Shown one piece after another: positions 1-10,849 of a stretch of 47,686 nucleotides of DNA. Numbering within the stretch: the first letter of the stretch is position 1; every line of letters begins with the position of its first letter. The notes under the pieces are model-generated. The model saw only the letters and a program-made list of their open reading frames with translations, was not told where the DNA came from and searched no databases. The stretch is from a virus: positions 1 to 47,686 of the IMG/VR virus record IMGVR_UViG_3300007537_000001; one strand, 5' to 3'. The position numbers were made by a program, and so were the translations under genes.

Positions 1-123
1 ACATTCACATTCAGTATTTCTTTGGGATGGCTCGGTTGCTTGTACAATATTAGCTAATACTATTACATGATGTTCATTTTCTAACAATACTGGTGGTAAG
101 ATTTCTATAGAAAAAGATTATAA
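1..123. repeat. Terminal direct repeat, left copy
   Basis: The first 123 bases are identical to bases 47564-47686. The repeat lies inside one reading frame that runs off the right end and continues here in phase. It is therefore either the overlap left by assembling a circular or circularly permuted genome or a short terminal redundancy. Unique length would be about 47,563 bp. Confidence 0.95.
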
Positions 124-370
124 TGTAAGCTCTGGTAATGCTTTTCAAAATATAGATGTAGACTTAATTTGATCTGGCATAGCTCTTACTGGTAATAGTA
201 GGGTTTGAGACTTAATTATAAGTTGAGATAATTCGTCTATAACATGAAATAGCGATTTAGGTACTGTAACATTTAATACTTGAGCCGATAATAATATATT
301 ATTAGCAAATACAGATGTATCAACAGTAACTGATAATGGGTCTGGGAATGTTAATGTTAATAACACATAG
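1..370 (+). CDS. Tail spike, C-terminal part (continues from right end)
   Basis: This is the 3' part of the gene that starts at 46596. Base 1 is the last base of a TGA glycine codon, codons resume at base 2, and the frame ends at TAG 368-370. Joined across the ends the protein is 445 residues. This part is rich in Gly, Asn, Ser and Thr with short beta-prone runs, as in the later coils of a beta-helix spike. The frame has several in-frame TGA codons and is open only under code 25. Host receptor binding or glycan cleavage is inferred from the N-terminal half; no catalytic residues were identified. Confidence 0.85.
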
Positions 371-411
371 ATAGTATATAACAATATAATTTACTTAAAT
401 AAACAATCTAA

Positions 412-1797
412 ATGGCTTGAACACCTAAAAGAATAGATGAACTAACAGAGATAGTATCAATCGCAGATGATGATATTTTAGTAGTAGTACAGGATTGAGA
501 AACTGAAGCTAAGAAAATAAAGAAATCAAACGCTATAACTTGATGAAGTGGAGCTGTAGATAGTGTTAATTGACAGACTTGAACAGTTGTATTGGATGCT
601 GATGATATAAGCGACACTACTACAACTAATAAGTTTGCTACATCTGCAGAGCTTACACAAATATCAACAAATACAAGCAATATATCTACTTTAGATACTG
701 ATAAAGCAGATAAAAGTAATGTATTAGAATTAAACAATACAACAGCATTCACTCCTGACGCAGATTACGAACCTGCTACAAAAAAATATGTAGATGATAA
801 TGCTGGTAGTGGTTGAGTTACTTGACCTGCTACTAGTACAGATAGTGCTATAGTATTATTTGATTGAACTACTTGAGATACTATAAAAGATAGTGTAAAG
901 ACTATAGTTACTTCTACCACTTGATTGGGTAGTGACGATACTACAGTACCTACATCTAAAGCAGTAGCAGACGCTATAGGTAGTTCTTGAGGTTGAGATA
1001 TGTTATCTAGTACCTATGACCCTACCAATGTTTCAGCAGACGCTTTTGATATGGATAATATGGTAGAATGAACTACTAATAAAATATTAACATCTGCAGA
1101 AAGAACTATCTTAGGCAATACATCTTGAACAAATACTTGAGATGAAGTAGTAGCAACTGGTGCAGAGGTAGATACCTGAACAGATGACACTAAAATGGTT
1201 ACACCTAAAGCTATAGCAGATAGTAAAGTCAGCTATACTGACTGAACAGAAACACTAACAAATAAAACGCTTACATCTCCGAAGATAAACGAAAATGTGG
1301 CAGTAACATCTACAGCTACAGAACTTAATATATTAGATTGAGCAACTCTTTCAACAACAGAGCTTAATTATGTAGATTGAGTTACAAGTTCTATACAGAC
1401 ACAACTAGGTACTAAGCTAGAAAATATATCAGAAGATACTACACCTCAACTAGGAGGAGAACTAGACGCTTGAGCTAATAGTATAGGGTTTACACAAGGA
1501 ACAGCTACAGGAGATGGTACTACTACTATTGACTGGGGGAATGGTAATAAATTCAAATTCACATTTGGAGCACAAAACGAAACATTCACATTCACAGCAC
1601 CTGCTAAACCAGGTAACTTCTTATTAGTATTAGTACAAGATGCTACAGGTAGTAGAACTGCTACACGACCTGCCACAGTAAAACGACCATGAGGAACAGC
1701 GCCTACACTTACTACAGATGCAAGTGCGGTAGATATAGTTTCTTTCTATTATGATGGGACTAACTACTACGGACAAGCAGGACTAGATTTTAGTTAA
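412..1797 (+). CDS. Tail fibre protein with phage tail repeat motifs
   Basis: 461 residues with many TGA glycine codons. The N-terminus (M-A-G-T-P-K-R-I-D-E-L) resembles that of the spike at 46596, suggesting a common virion-attachment segment. Around residues 46-62 is VNGQTGTVVLDADDI, a motif typical of the start of phage tail-fibre shafts. The centre has repeated T-A-T-E-L-N-I-L-D-G and N-T-G-D-E type units, and the last 110 residues form a Gly/Thr-rich beta tip ending in G-L-D-F-S. It lies in the adhesion cluster between the spike and the LamG proteins and is probably a trimeric fibre that contacts the host surface. Confidence 0.8.
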
Positions 1798-1809
1798 TAA
1801 AATATACCA

Positions 1810-2100
1810 ATGGCTATATATAAATACACAAGACCAGAAATAAATGAAAACTATTACGCAGATCCAGAGGTAAACTATGGTGATACTACTATAGAACAAA
1901 CAGCATTTAATAAAGATCAAGACTATATTTGCTATGTTAATTGAGACACTAGTGTATTGCCAGACAACTTTAATTTTGTATCTATGACTGATACAGAAGC
2001 AATAGAATGGTGTAATACAAACATAGAACATAACGAGGGAGAAGAGTTTACCATACAAGACGGTAGAATCCAAGATAACAGAGTTTTAGAAATAATTTAA
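1810..2100 (+). CDS. Small hypothetical protein in the fibre cluster
   Basis: 96 residues, acidic, starting MAIYKYTRPEINENYYADPE, with one TGA glycine codon. It follows the fibre gene by 12 bases and precedes the LamG gene by 6, so it is co-transcribed with them. No family is recognised. Position and size would fit a fibre accessory or assembly protein, which is only inference. Confidence 0.7.
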
Positions 2101-2106
2101 TAAACT

Positions 2107-2781
2107 ATGGCTTTAAAAGACAATATAGTATGATACTGGAAGGCTGACACCAATGGGAGCTTTCCTGATAGTGTAGGTTCTAATAATGGTACAATAAATG
2201 GGGCAACATATACAGCTAGTGGTAAGATAAATTGAGCTTATTCCTTTGATTGAACTAATGATAAAATCACAATTAATACTTCTTTCCCGTCTGAATGATG
2301 AATATCCTTCTGGTTTACTGCTGATGTTTTTGGTACTGGTTGATATGCAAGTACTAATACAAATAATAATACATTATTAAATGATACCACTGCAGGTTAT
2401 CTTTGGATAAGTAGTGGTTTATCTTGAGAAATATCAGTTAATCTCTACGATACAGAGTTTAAAATAACAACTATTACCTCATTATCGGTTGATACTTGGT
2501 ATCATTTAGTAGCGACTTGGGATACTTCAAACTATTATGTATATTTAAATGGGTCTTTAGAATGAAGTTGAGTATTTTCTGGATTGTCAGCATTATCAGA
2601 TTGAGTTGTTATAGGGAGTACATATGAAAACAATAGATATTGGGATTGAAATTTTGATGAATTTGGAATATTTGACAGCTTATTATCACAAACAGACGTT
2701 ACAAATCTATATAATGGGTGAGCTGGTAATCAATATCCATTTATTGAAGGTAATCCAATATTCTTCGGTGCTAATTTTTAA
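2107..2781 (+). CDS. LamG / concanavalin A-like lectin domain protein
   Basis: 224 residues. The order of motifs is that of a LamG-like jelly-roll: G-Y-W-K-A-D near the start, D-S-V-G-S-N-N-G-T, Y-S-F-D-G-T-N-D-K-I, T-W-Y-H-L-V-A-T-W-D, Y-V-Y-L-N-G and a final D-E-F-G-I-F. Such domains bind glycans and are common in phage tail proteins. Glycine is often TGA (for example in SFDGTND), unlike the larger LamG genes downstream. Likely a small adhesin or fibre tip. Confidence 0.75.
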
Positions 2782-2870
2782 TCTTAACTAATATACTAAT
2801 GTGATGTAAATGAGGGAAAAGAAAATAGATTAAAACAACATAAACCTTTTATATAATATATTTTAAAAAG

Positions 2871-3929
2871 ATGAAAAATCAATTATCTTTATACGGGATA
2901 AATTCTGACACTTATGTTGGAAAACCTACTAATGGAGATTTTATTACAGCATATCATTCTCAAAATGCTATTGCTATATCAAGTCTTCCAGACGAAATAT
3001 CTGCAATGAAAAACTATGATATTGCAGGTATAGAAGTATACGACGCAGAAGGAAATCTGAGGTCGGTATTCACAAGAAATGGACACGCTATTTCTGTAAC
3101 AAACGGAAAAATTCAGATTAAAGGGTTAACACCTGCAGAAGTTGAAAGAGGCTTCGAATCTGATGACAATTTTATTGTATACACAAACATTCCTAGAGAA
3201 GCTAGTGGATCAAGTTCAAGTACATCTACATCAAGTGGTGTATCAGGAGCAGGTATAACTGTTGGAGTAGAGGATTGAGGATATACCTTCGATGCTTCTG
3301 CACAGACTGTAGAAATTACAGGACTAGGAACTATCAAACAAGAACAGATAGGTGTGATTGTGAATATTACTGATTGAGAGGTGATATATTCTCCTACTGT
3401 TTCTAACAAAGGAGGTACGCTATCAGGGAATGTTTTGACCCTAGACTATGATACAACAAGTATGTCTGATGACGATTTGATAGGTATTAGTCTATCATAC
3501 GATGTAGTAACTGACTACGATGTACAAGCAGAAAGAAATATTGAAATCAATCCTGAATACGCACAAAGGACAGATTTCCTTCCTCTAGTAACTGCACAAG
3601 ATTTAACTACTTCTTATGCTGATTTTGGTGATGTGATTGATGCAAGAGAAAAGAAATCATTACTCTTGAAAGTAGGATATGACGTCAATGATTCTTGACC
3701 TGTAAAACTTAAAGTTCTTGGGCTTAAAACAGCTGACGACTCTAGTCCTGCAGACCTTAGTAGTTATGTCTCTGAGGTTACAGTATTCGATTCTGGGGAT
3801 GATGATTGATTCAAAGGATATATAGTAAATACTGAATGACGACCATACCTACAAATACAAGCAAAAGATGAAGCAACTGGACAAGCAACTTTCGGTGACT
3901 TAACAATAGACTATTCTTTAGTATACTAA
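2871..3929 (+). CDS. Putative virion surface protein
   Basis: 352 residues from ATG at 2871; standard-code reading would break it at several TGA codons. Composition is rich in Asp, Thr, Ser and Val with alternating hydrophobic residues, suggesting beta structure. A Ser/Thr-rich linker (around residues 108-125, S-S-S-S-T-S-T-S-S-G) separates an N-terminal from a C-terminal half. No family is recognised. It starts about 90 bases after the LamG gene, behind an AACCTTTTATATAA leader also seen before the membrane peptide at 9391, so it may begin its own transcript. A structural or adhesion role is inferred from context. Confidence 0.7.
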
Positions 3930-3980
3930 TACTTGTAATACAGTATTAGTACCTTTTTACTGATGTAAACAAAACAACTA

Positions 3981-4544
3981 ATGGTATTTTGATTTAGTCC
4001 ATATACTGTTGCAGACGCTAATAGTGCAGACAACAAAACAATTAGAGACGCTATAGGGAATAAAGAAGATTGGGTAAGTGTACCATATAATCAAGGGATT
4101 AATTCTCTAATGGCACATATGAATACAGCTTATTACCACGTTCATGGTAAGCCTTTTTGTTATCCAACAACAGCAGTAAGTGTTACTGTAACTTCATGAG
4201 CTGGTGCTTGGGGAACATGAGGGTCAATCACAGAAGTAATACCAGCAGATACGCTTACTGATGCAGCTTTTGATTTGCATTGGATAAACTTAATTAATGG
4301 AGATGATGACGGAGAGTATTATATAGAAATATATGCTGGTGAGTCAGGTAGTGAGGAATTGATAGGTTGCACAAGATATTGGCAAGATAGCTCTTTCTTT
4401 GGTGGTATTACTGGTAATACTACAAAAAGAATACAAATACCTCAACAACCTTCAGGAACAAGAATAAGTTGTAAAATATATTCAGAAGCAGCTGATGCTT
4501 CTAATATTGATATTAGTTTTGAATGACATTATTATACTTCTTAA
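3981..4544 (+). CDS. Hypothetical tail-region protein
   Basis: 187 residues starting M-V-F-G-F-S-P-Y. The N-terminal half carries D-N-K-T-I-R-D-A-I-G-N-K; the C-terminal half looks like a beta-sandwich, with E-Y-Y-I-E-I-Y-A-G-E and T-R-I-S-C-K-I-Y. It has seven TGA glycine codons mixed with GGT. No family is recognised. Position among receptor-binding genes suggests a tail or fibre-associated structural protein. Confidence 0.7.
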
Positions 4545-4568
4545 TTTTAATTTATTATACTTAAACAA

Positions 4569-4898
4569 ATGTTAAATTTTGAACCAAAACCAACAACAAG
4601 TACAGCTCCATTGACTGTGGAACTAGGTACTGCAATCTATAATCTTATAAAACAAGAGGGGACAGCACTAAAAGCTATACAAGCTTCTATATATGACCCT
4701 GAAAATATATTAAGAATAGAAAAAGAAGTAGAAAGAATTGTAAAACTTATAGACAAAAAAGAGGTAGTAACTCCTGCTGAATTAGACGAACAAGGGAATG
4801 TAGTAACAGAGGAAGTGAAAGACTATGTAGAGCTTACAAGCGACATTATAGATGTTGATGTAGTGCTAGCAGATTTCCCTAGAACTGTAGAAGAATAA
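4569..4898 (+). CDS. Small acidic helical protein
   Basis: 109 residues, Glu/Lys/Ile-rich and probably alpha-helical through the middle (E-K-E-V-E-R-I-V-K-L-I-D-K-K). It contains no TGA; its three glycines are GGT or GGG. It sits 24 bases before the first TGA-free LamG gene. No function can be assigned; it could be a linker or chaperone of the adhesion proteins. Confidence 0.7.
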   Translation: MLNFEPKPTTSTAPLTVELGTAIYNLIKQEGTALKAIQASIYDPENILRIEKEVERIVKLIDKKEVVTPAELDEQGNVVTEEVKDYVELTSDIIDVDVVLADFPRTVEE

Positions 4899-4922
4899 TT
4901 TACTTATAACCCATAAAAAATT

Positions 4923-6536
4923 ATGGAAAAAATAATAACTAAACCACAAGCAATATTTCGTGAGGACTTTCGTAGTAGAGCGAATGTTATCCGTAACGGT
5001 GGAACACCTAACAATGTAACCTTTGAGGATGGCAAGGCTGTTTTTGATGATACCATAGGTAATAATATTAACTATGGTTGTTATAAATATTTAGCTACCA
5101 AAGGAAAATTCAGTATTAGAGCAAGGTTCAAGTTTACCACTCTTAACCAAGGTAATGTCGTTCGTATTGATAATTTCGGTATAATAAGAGTTATTGATGG
5201 TAAGATATTCACTTGGGGTCAAGGTATTAGTAGTAGTTTTTCAACTGGTGGTACTTACAATGATGGTCAATATAAAGATGTTATAGTCACTGTTGATGTA
5301 GATTATGGTGTTAGAATTTTCGTTGATGGTGAGTTTGTTAAGGAAAATCTTGGTACTGGAGATTTAACTATTATAGATGGTCTTTTATATGTAGGCTCTT
5401 TAAGTACTGGTAGTGAACCTTTTGATGGAACTATTGATTTCGTTGAAATCTACAACCGCACTCTATCCGCTGAAGAGGTTTCTCTTCTTAATAGTGGTTC
5501 TTACTCTCAAGGTTTGAGTTCTAGTGTTAAGGAGCAGCTTGGTGATGAGTTAGTTGTTAATGGTACTTTCGATACTGATAGTGATTGGACTGTAGGGTCT
5601 AATTGGTCTATCGAGAATGGTAAGGCTGTCGCTTCTGGCGTTTCCGGTGATGCTATAAAACAATCCATTAATACAAGTTTGGGAATAAAATATCGTATTA
5701 CTGTTGATGTTACTATTGAAAGTGGTAGCATTAGCGGTTATCTTGGTTCTAATGGCGGTATCGACCGTTTCATGGATATAAGTTCATCAGGTTCTTATCA
5801 ATTTGAACATAATATATCTGTTAATAATAACCAGATTTTCATTTATGGGTTTGATGGGTTTGTAGGTAGTGTTGATAATATATCAGTAAAAGAAGTTTTT
5901 AACACTGATACTACTACACTCCTCGACTACCAAAGTATTAATGGAGTTATTGAGGATAAGAGTGGGTTGAATACACTAACACCTACTGATGTTTCAGTTA
6001 AAAAGAACGGTGCTTTATGGAGTGGAGAGTTTAACGGTTCATCTAGTAAGATTGATTGTGGCTCTGACTTTATTGGAACAAAAGCAATCACTATTATGGG
6101 TTGGATTAATCCTTATAGTTTTGGTGAAAATAATTTTGGTTCTATAATCCATAATTGTGCTTATAATGGGGATAGTTTGAAGATTAGGATGTACGATGAT
6201 AATAAAATGCAATTAACTTCTGATAGTGTTTCTTATGCACTATCTGGTAATGACAGTATAGAAATTAATAAATTGAAGTTTATAAGTATTACTCGTGATG
6301 AAAGTGGTGTAGTTAATTTCTATTTCGGTGATAAGGAGAACGCTCCTGAATTAACAGGAGATGCTAACCAAGATAGTGGAACACCTACTGCTGGTGAAGA
6401 AAATGTTATTATAGGTAACGATACAACAATTATAAGAACCTTCGACGGTCAAATACCTATACTCACAGTCAAGGAAGGAATTTTATCACTAGAACAGATA
6501 ACCCAAGAACGAAGCAATACAAGGTGGAAAGTATAA
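4923..6536 (+). CDS. LamG-domain adhesion protein, TGA-free
   Basis: 537 residues with two LamG-like jelly-rolls (about 30-195 and 350-520) around a domain at about 205-320 that begins ELVVNGTFDTDSDW, as carbohydrate-binding modules of the CBM4/9 kind do. Repeated signatures include D-G-T-I-D-F-V-E-I-Y-N-R-T-L-S and W-S-G-E-F-N-G-S-S. Despite dozens of glycines it has no TGA codon: glycine is mainly GGT, arginine is often CGT, and GAC, AAC and GTC are commoner than in neighbouring genes. This codon use resembles a standard-code gene and suggests recent import. Likely role: glycan-binding tail adhesin. Confidence 0.85.
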   Translation: MEKIITKPQAIFREDFRSRANVIRNGGTPNNVTFEDGKAVFDDTIGNNINYGCYKYLATKGKFSIRARFKFTTLNQGNVVRIDNFGIIRVIDGKIFTWGQGISSSFSTGGTYNDGQYKDVIVTVDVDYGVRIFVDGEFVKENLGTGDLTIIDGLLYVGSLSTGSEPFDGTIDFVEIYNRTLSAEEVSLLNSGSYSQGLSSSVKEQLGDELVVNGTFDTDSDWTVGSNWSIENGKAVASGVSGDAIKQSINTSLGIKYRITVDVTIESGSISGYLGSNGGIDRFMDISSSGSYQFEHNISVNNNQIFIYGFDGFVGSVDNISVKEVFNTDTTTLLDYQSINGVIEDKSGLNTLTPTDVSVKKNGALWSGEFNGSSSKIDCGSDFIGTKAITIMGWINPYSFGENNFGSIIHNCAYNGDSLKIRMYDDNKMQLTSDSVSYALSGNDSIEINKLKFISITRDESGVVNFYFGDKENAPELTGDANQDSGTPTAGEENVIIGNDTTIIRTFDGQIPILTVKEGILSLEQITQERSNTRWKV

Positions 6537-6557
6537 TTTATTTATAAATACATATAG

Positions 6558-8663
6558 ATGAAAAAAATATTCAGTTTCAATAACAAAAGAAACGGCTCCT
6601 ACATCGACTCAATGAGCGGTGTGCAAGGCGTTAACACTAACGGTGAATTCAAACAAACTATTAAAGGATTGGCTTATAAATTAGATACTTCAACATCGTT
6701 ATCTTTCACCGTTGATAGTTTTGATGCTGTTAATCTTATAACAATGGCTGGTGGTAACGGTACATTAAGAGTTGCTATTGGTTCTACAAACACAGATATT
6801 GTTCTTACTGGATGGTCTTTCGATAAAACTATTCTATCATTAACAGATGAAACTACTGTTACATTTTCTTGTACTTCAGGGACTGTTTACTTATCACGTT
6901 GTCTTATTTTTGATGAGAGTATTTCTACAGATGAAGAAAATGATTTAGAAAAACAATTCCTTAGAGCAAGTCCTATCACTCGTGGTAACGCAGGGACTAA
7001 GTATGCTAATCCTGCTAGTATGATTACTAACCTTGAGCGTGAGAAAGAAGCTTATTTAAAAGATATTACTTATAACGATTTTAAAAACAGTGATAGCTTT
7101 CCATATACAACATTTACAGGAGACGGTACTAACGGGTTTAGTGTTTCAAGTGAGGTTAGTGATATTTACATTGCTGGACTTGAAAATCTTAACCTTGTCG
7201 AGGGTGAGAAATATCATGTCACTTATAACGCTAGTTTAAACTGTTGTGAACCTCCAATCGCTAGATTTCAGGACGGTGTCGCTGGTAATTTTGCAAGTGA
7301 TAACGATGATTACCATTCTGTAGAAGGGTTTAACGATGTCACTTATACAATAACAAACACTACATATGCGGATGGTGTCTTTAGTTTTTTACATATTAAT
7401 GATACAGCTGATTATACAATAACAGACTTTACCTTACAAAAACTAACAGGTCTAGTCGCTGCTTATAATTTCAACAAGGACACAGTGAAGACTAACAAGG
7501 TGCTTGATATTTCTGGTAATCAGAATGACGCTACTTACGTTGGTAATCCGTTACTTACAATGGATGGTTTGAAGTTTGACGGTGTTGATGACGAAGTTGT
7601 TGTTAGTGATGACAGTTCTCTTGATTTCGGTACTGGTAGCTTCTCATTATTAATGAGAGGTTGTTTCACAAAAAATACTGCTACACAAGGTTTATTAAAT
7701 AAGAAACCTGATGATAGTGATGGTGTTGGTTGGCAGTTAGTAAAGTCATTTGGTAGTTCAGGATTTTTCAGAATTGCAGATGGCACTAACGAAGTGAATA
7801 CTTTCTTTGGTGATTTATCTAATCCTGTTGCAACTGATATTGCTGTTGTTGTTAATCGTGATACTGACGAAGCGTATTTTTATCAGGATGGTGAGTTAGT
7901 AGAAACTCTTGATATTAGTTCTATTACTGGTTCAGTATCTAATGCTAATGACTTATATTTGATGAGTAGGCGTGGTGTTAGTAATTATGCAGAAGGTGCT
8001 TTATTAGACGTTAGAACTTTAAACAGACCACTCTCAGAACAAGAGGTTAAAGACTACCACAACAGTTTCGTACAAACAGTTGTTAGTGAGAAGTTTGAGG
8101 ACGACGCTGTTGGAGAGACTGACCCTATTGGTCGGCTTAAAGGTACTGGTAGTTATGAGGTTAAAGAAAAAACTGATGGGACTAAATACCTTGAATGTAC
8201 AAGTGCAGGGACTAAGCCTTTCCAAAGCGACACTGCTTACGGTGAGTGGGAGTTTTATGCGTATGTTAATGCTGGAAGTCCTTCTATCACAATATTAAGT
8301 GATAGAAATGCTGCGTATCAACAATCTAATTCATATAATTTATACCTGTTTAATGGTGATGACATTAGGTTATATCGTTCTACTGTTGGTGGTAATGTAT
8401 TATTATTCAGAACAGCCCCTTCGTATATTTCAACCAACACGTGGTATAAAATCAAAACAACCCGTACCACTGACGGAGAGTTTACAGTTTATATCAAAGG
8501 AGGAGACTTTGGAGACACTTATCAGTTAGTAGACGTTACTGAAGGTTCAGGAACTAATCCTGTGACTGATACTACTTACACAGAGAGTAAATTCTTCGTA
8601 GTTGATAACGATGTTGGAGATTCTATAGCAAATATCAACATAAAAAATTGAGTAAGAAAATAG
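6558..8663 (+). CDS. LamG-domain adhesion protein with one terminal TGA
   Basis: 701 residues under code 25. A LamG-like domain lies at about 300-480, beginning L-V-A-A-Y-N-F-N-K-D and containing L-K-F-D-G-V-D-D-E and D-V-R-T-L-N-R-P-L-S. A second beta domain follows at about 500-690. Glycine is almost always GGT or GGA. The only in-frame TGA is at 8649-8651, after which just three sense codons remain before TAG. The TGA looks like the original standard-code stop, now read as glycine, giving a four-residue extension. Probably paired with the preceding gene as a tail adhesin of foreign origin. Confidence 0.85.
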
Positions 8664-8689
8664 TTTTATTTATATTTTATTTCGCACAA

Positions 8690-9007
8690 ATGTGTAGTAA
8701 CGATAATCTTAAACTTATGATTGACACTCTAAAAGAACAAAACGCTAAAGAGCATAAGGAGGTTTTTGAATGAATAAAAGATATTAAGGAAGACCTCAAA
8801 GATTTTATAGAAAAAGCAGACCAGAAATATTCAACAAAACAGGAGAACATATCTATGTACAAACTCCAAGAGCAGAAAAATAAAGTTATAGAAAAAAAAG
8901 TGGATAAACATCAAAGTATTATTGAAAAATTATCTCGACTTATTATAACTGGGGTATTGGTGACTGCTTGATCTTGATTAATATTAATAATAAAGACATT
9001 CTTCTAA
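8690..9007 (+). CDS. XhlA-like lysis-associated membrane protein
   Basis: 105 residues from ATG 8690. The body is a charged coiled coil (K-D-I-K-E-D-L-K-D-F-I-E-K, then K-K-V-D-K-H) and the C-terminus is one hydrophobic segment (L-I-I-T-G-V-L-V-T-A-G-S-G-L-I-L-I-I) followed by K-T-F-F. This matches the architecture of XhlA-type haemolysin/holin-accessory proteins. An alternative TTG start at 8648 would add an N-terminal hydrophobic stretch; it overlaps the end of the previous gene and is less favoured. It opens the lysis cassette. Confidence 0.65.
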
Positions 9008-9049
9008 TATAAGATTTTAACTCACAAACTTTATGCTCTAACTAAATAT

Positions 9050-9361
9050 ATGAATAATAACTACCAAAGGTCGTATATCAATAGACAGGACTGAGGGAGT
9101 AGGAACGAAAAAGAAACTAAACATCATGTGATACCTACTTCAAGAAATTGACCTGATGTCCCTCAAAACAAAATAAAACTCTATTGAAGTATACACGATG
9201 CGTTGCATAGGTTATTTACTAATGGTACTCCAGTAGAAAACCTTAGAAAGCTATGAGAGTTACAATCACAGGTATTTAGCGAATCATTCAAGAAAGAGTT
9301 ATTCCATATGCTCAGCTCAGACGACCAACGGTATTATGAGAAAGGGGTATGGAGGAAATAA
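9050..9361 (+). CDS. Small HNH-like protein
   Basis: 103 residues. The centre has T-K-H-H-V-I-P-T-S-R, then P-Q-N-K-I, then H-D-A-L-H-R-L-F. This is the spacing of a compact HNH fold (HH, N, HxxxH) without zinc-knuckle cysteines. Four to five TGA glycine codons fall inside the domain. It lies inside the lysis cassette, 42 bases after the XhlA-like gene, so it could be a homing or packaging nuclease or a recruited non-catalytic fold. Nuclease activity is inferred only. Confidence 0.6.
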
Positions 9362-9390
9362 AAACAAAACCTTTTATATAACTATATAAT

Positions 9391-9465
9391 ATGGTTGAAG
9401 ATTATATTTTATTAACAATCACATTACTATTTATAGTATGGATTGCACGAATACTATCAAAATAA
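9391..9465 (+). CDS. 24-residue membrane peptide
   Basis: The peptide M-V-E-D-Y-I-L-L-T-I-T-L-L-F-I-V-W-I-A-R plus I-L-S-K is a single transmembrane helix with acidic N-terminal and basic C-terminal flanks. It follows an AACCTTTTATATAA leader and stands 25 bases before the holin gene. Small hydrophobic peptides next to holins may tune lysis timing; that role is inferred. Confidence 0.5.
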   Translation: MVEDYILLTITLLFIVWIARILSK

Positions 9466-9490
9466 TTTTAATTTATAAAAATATACACAA

Positions 9491-9697
9491 ATGGAAAACT
9501 CTAAAAAGTTTACACTAAATTCAATAGACTGGAAAAAAATTGGTAGATGAGCTATTGTTGCTGTACTAGGTGCAGTTGCTACATATCTTATGGACACTAT
9601 TCCTAACCTAGATTTTGGACAATTCACACCTGTAATAGTTGCTTTAAACTCAATTTTAGTAAATTCTATAAGAAAATTTATTACTTGACTAAAATAA
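9491..9697 (+). CDS. Phage holin
   Basis: 68 residues. After a polar N-terminus with D-W-K-K-I-G-R-G there is one hydrophobic helix (A-I-V-A-V-L-G-A-V-A-T-Y-L), a short loop, a second hydrophobic stretch (V-I-V-A-L-N-S-I-L-V) and a basic tail R-K-F-I-T-G-L-K. This pattern is that of small phage holins. It ends one base before the endolysin start, which supports the call. It would permeabilise the membrane to release the amidase. Confidence 0.8.
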
Positions 9698-9698
9698 T

Positions 9699-10724
9699 AT
9701 GAGAGCAATAAATAAGGTAGTTATACATCATTCAGCTGTAGAGCAACCAGACACACAAAAAATGTTGCAATCAATAAATAGGTCTCACAAAAGTAGGTTT
9801 AATAGAAAATTATGATATGAGTGAAGTGAATATATTCAGTATCATTATATGATTGCTACAGATTGAGAGATTATACCACTTTGTGACCATAAACATTCAT
9901 TATGGCATGCTTCTGATTTTGATGTTAATGAAGAATCTCTTTGAATATTAATTTCAGGAGATTTAGATAAGCGTGCTCCATATAATAAACAAAATAAATC
10001 TTTATATGAGCTATTAAGAAAACTTGATAGAGAATATAATTTTACTATACATCTACATAGAGAGTTTGCTGACAAAAGTTGCCCTTGAGATATGTTTAGT
10101 TTAGATATGCTTGACCCAGAAAATCATACAGATTTACAGACAAAACTAACAGGGACTCCTAAGAATGTAAGATGACACATAAAAAGAGAATATAACCAAA
10201 CATCTTCTGATTGTACAAAATATGCTAGTTGAACAATACTATCTCATACATTAAATAAACGTACAAAAGAAAGTGGTTTTAATAATATAAAAGAATATTC
10301 AGCTAGTAGATGAGAACCAGCAGGAGAATGAACAAGCTATATATTACAATGAGAGATTACATTAGATTGTTATAACAAGAACAACGAACAAGATAAACTT
10401 GAATGATTAGCATTGCCTATAGTTTCTGAAGACACAAAGAAATTATTATCTCTTGGATATATGGGTATGATAAGTAGAAAGACATGAAGAGAAATAGTTA
10501 TGGAATGGTTGACAGGAATATTTAAGGGTAAAACACTTAAAAAGTATTCATCTAATCATGCGTCTACTATTTACTTCGATTTTGATACTTTAAAGATAGT
10601 TGAACAGAATGTAAAGAAATGAGTATTTAGTAGAAATAGAACAACATATCATTCATCTATGAAAAGTTTGATAAAGAGATGATTTGTTAAACCAATTGTT
10701 ATTTTTTATGTAAAATATGAGTAA
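9699..10724 (+). CDS. Endolysin: N-acetylmuramoyl-L-alanine amidase with possible cysteine peptidase domain
   Basis: 341 residues. The N-terminal 140 residues are an Amidase_2/PGRP-type zinc amidase: V-V-I-H-H-S (His10/His11), H-Y-M-I-A-T-D-G, then H-L-H-R-E-F with His118 and C-P-G with Cys128, the usual zinc ligands. The C-terminal half contains N-Q-T-S-S-D-C-T-K-Y-A-S (Cys172) and S-N-H-A-S-T (His287), the order of a papain-like cysteine peptidase, so the enzyme may cut peptidoglycan at two bonds. The second activity is inference. It is the last gene of the lysis operon, before a strong terminator. Confidence 0.85.
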
Positions 10725-10778
10725 TATCTTACCATAATACAGTTCTCATTGTTGTAAATATAACTTTAAGCGATATAA

Positions 10779-10820
10779 AAAACCTCTACTGGTAGTTGAT
10801 ACCATATAGAGGTTTTTTTA
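10779..10820. terminator. Bidirectional rho-independent terminator
   Basis: AACCTCTA (10781-10788) pairs with TAGAGGTT (10806-10813). A T-run follows on the plus strand (10813-10819) and an A-run precedes it, so the minus strand also has a T-run. It closes the lysis operon and any transcript coming from the minus-strand early arm. Confidence 0.85.
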
Positions 10821-10849
10821 TTTAAATTAGCTTAGTTTTAATTCTAAGA

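Noticed and set aside
1783-2073. Minus-strand frame resembling a membrane protein
   Set aside because: Shadow of the plus-strand 96-residue gene; hydrophobic appearance follows from the AT-rich complement.
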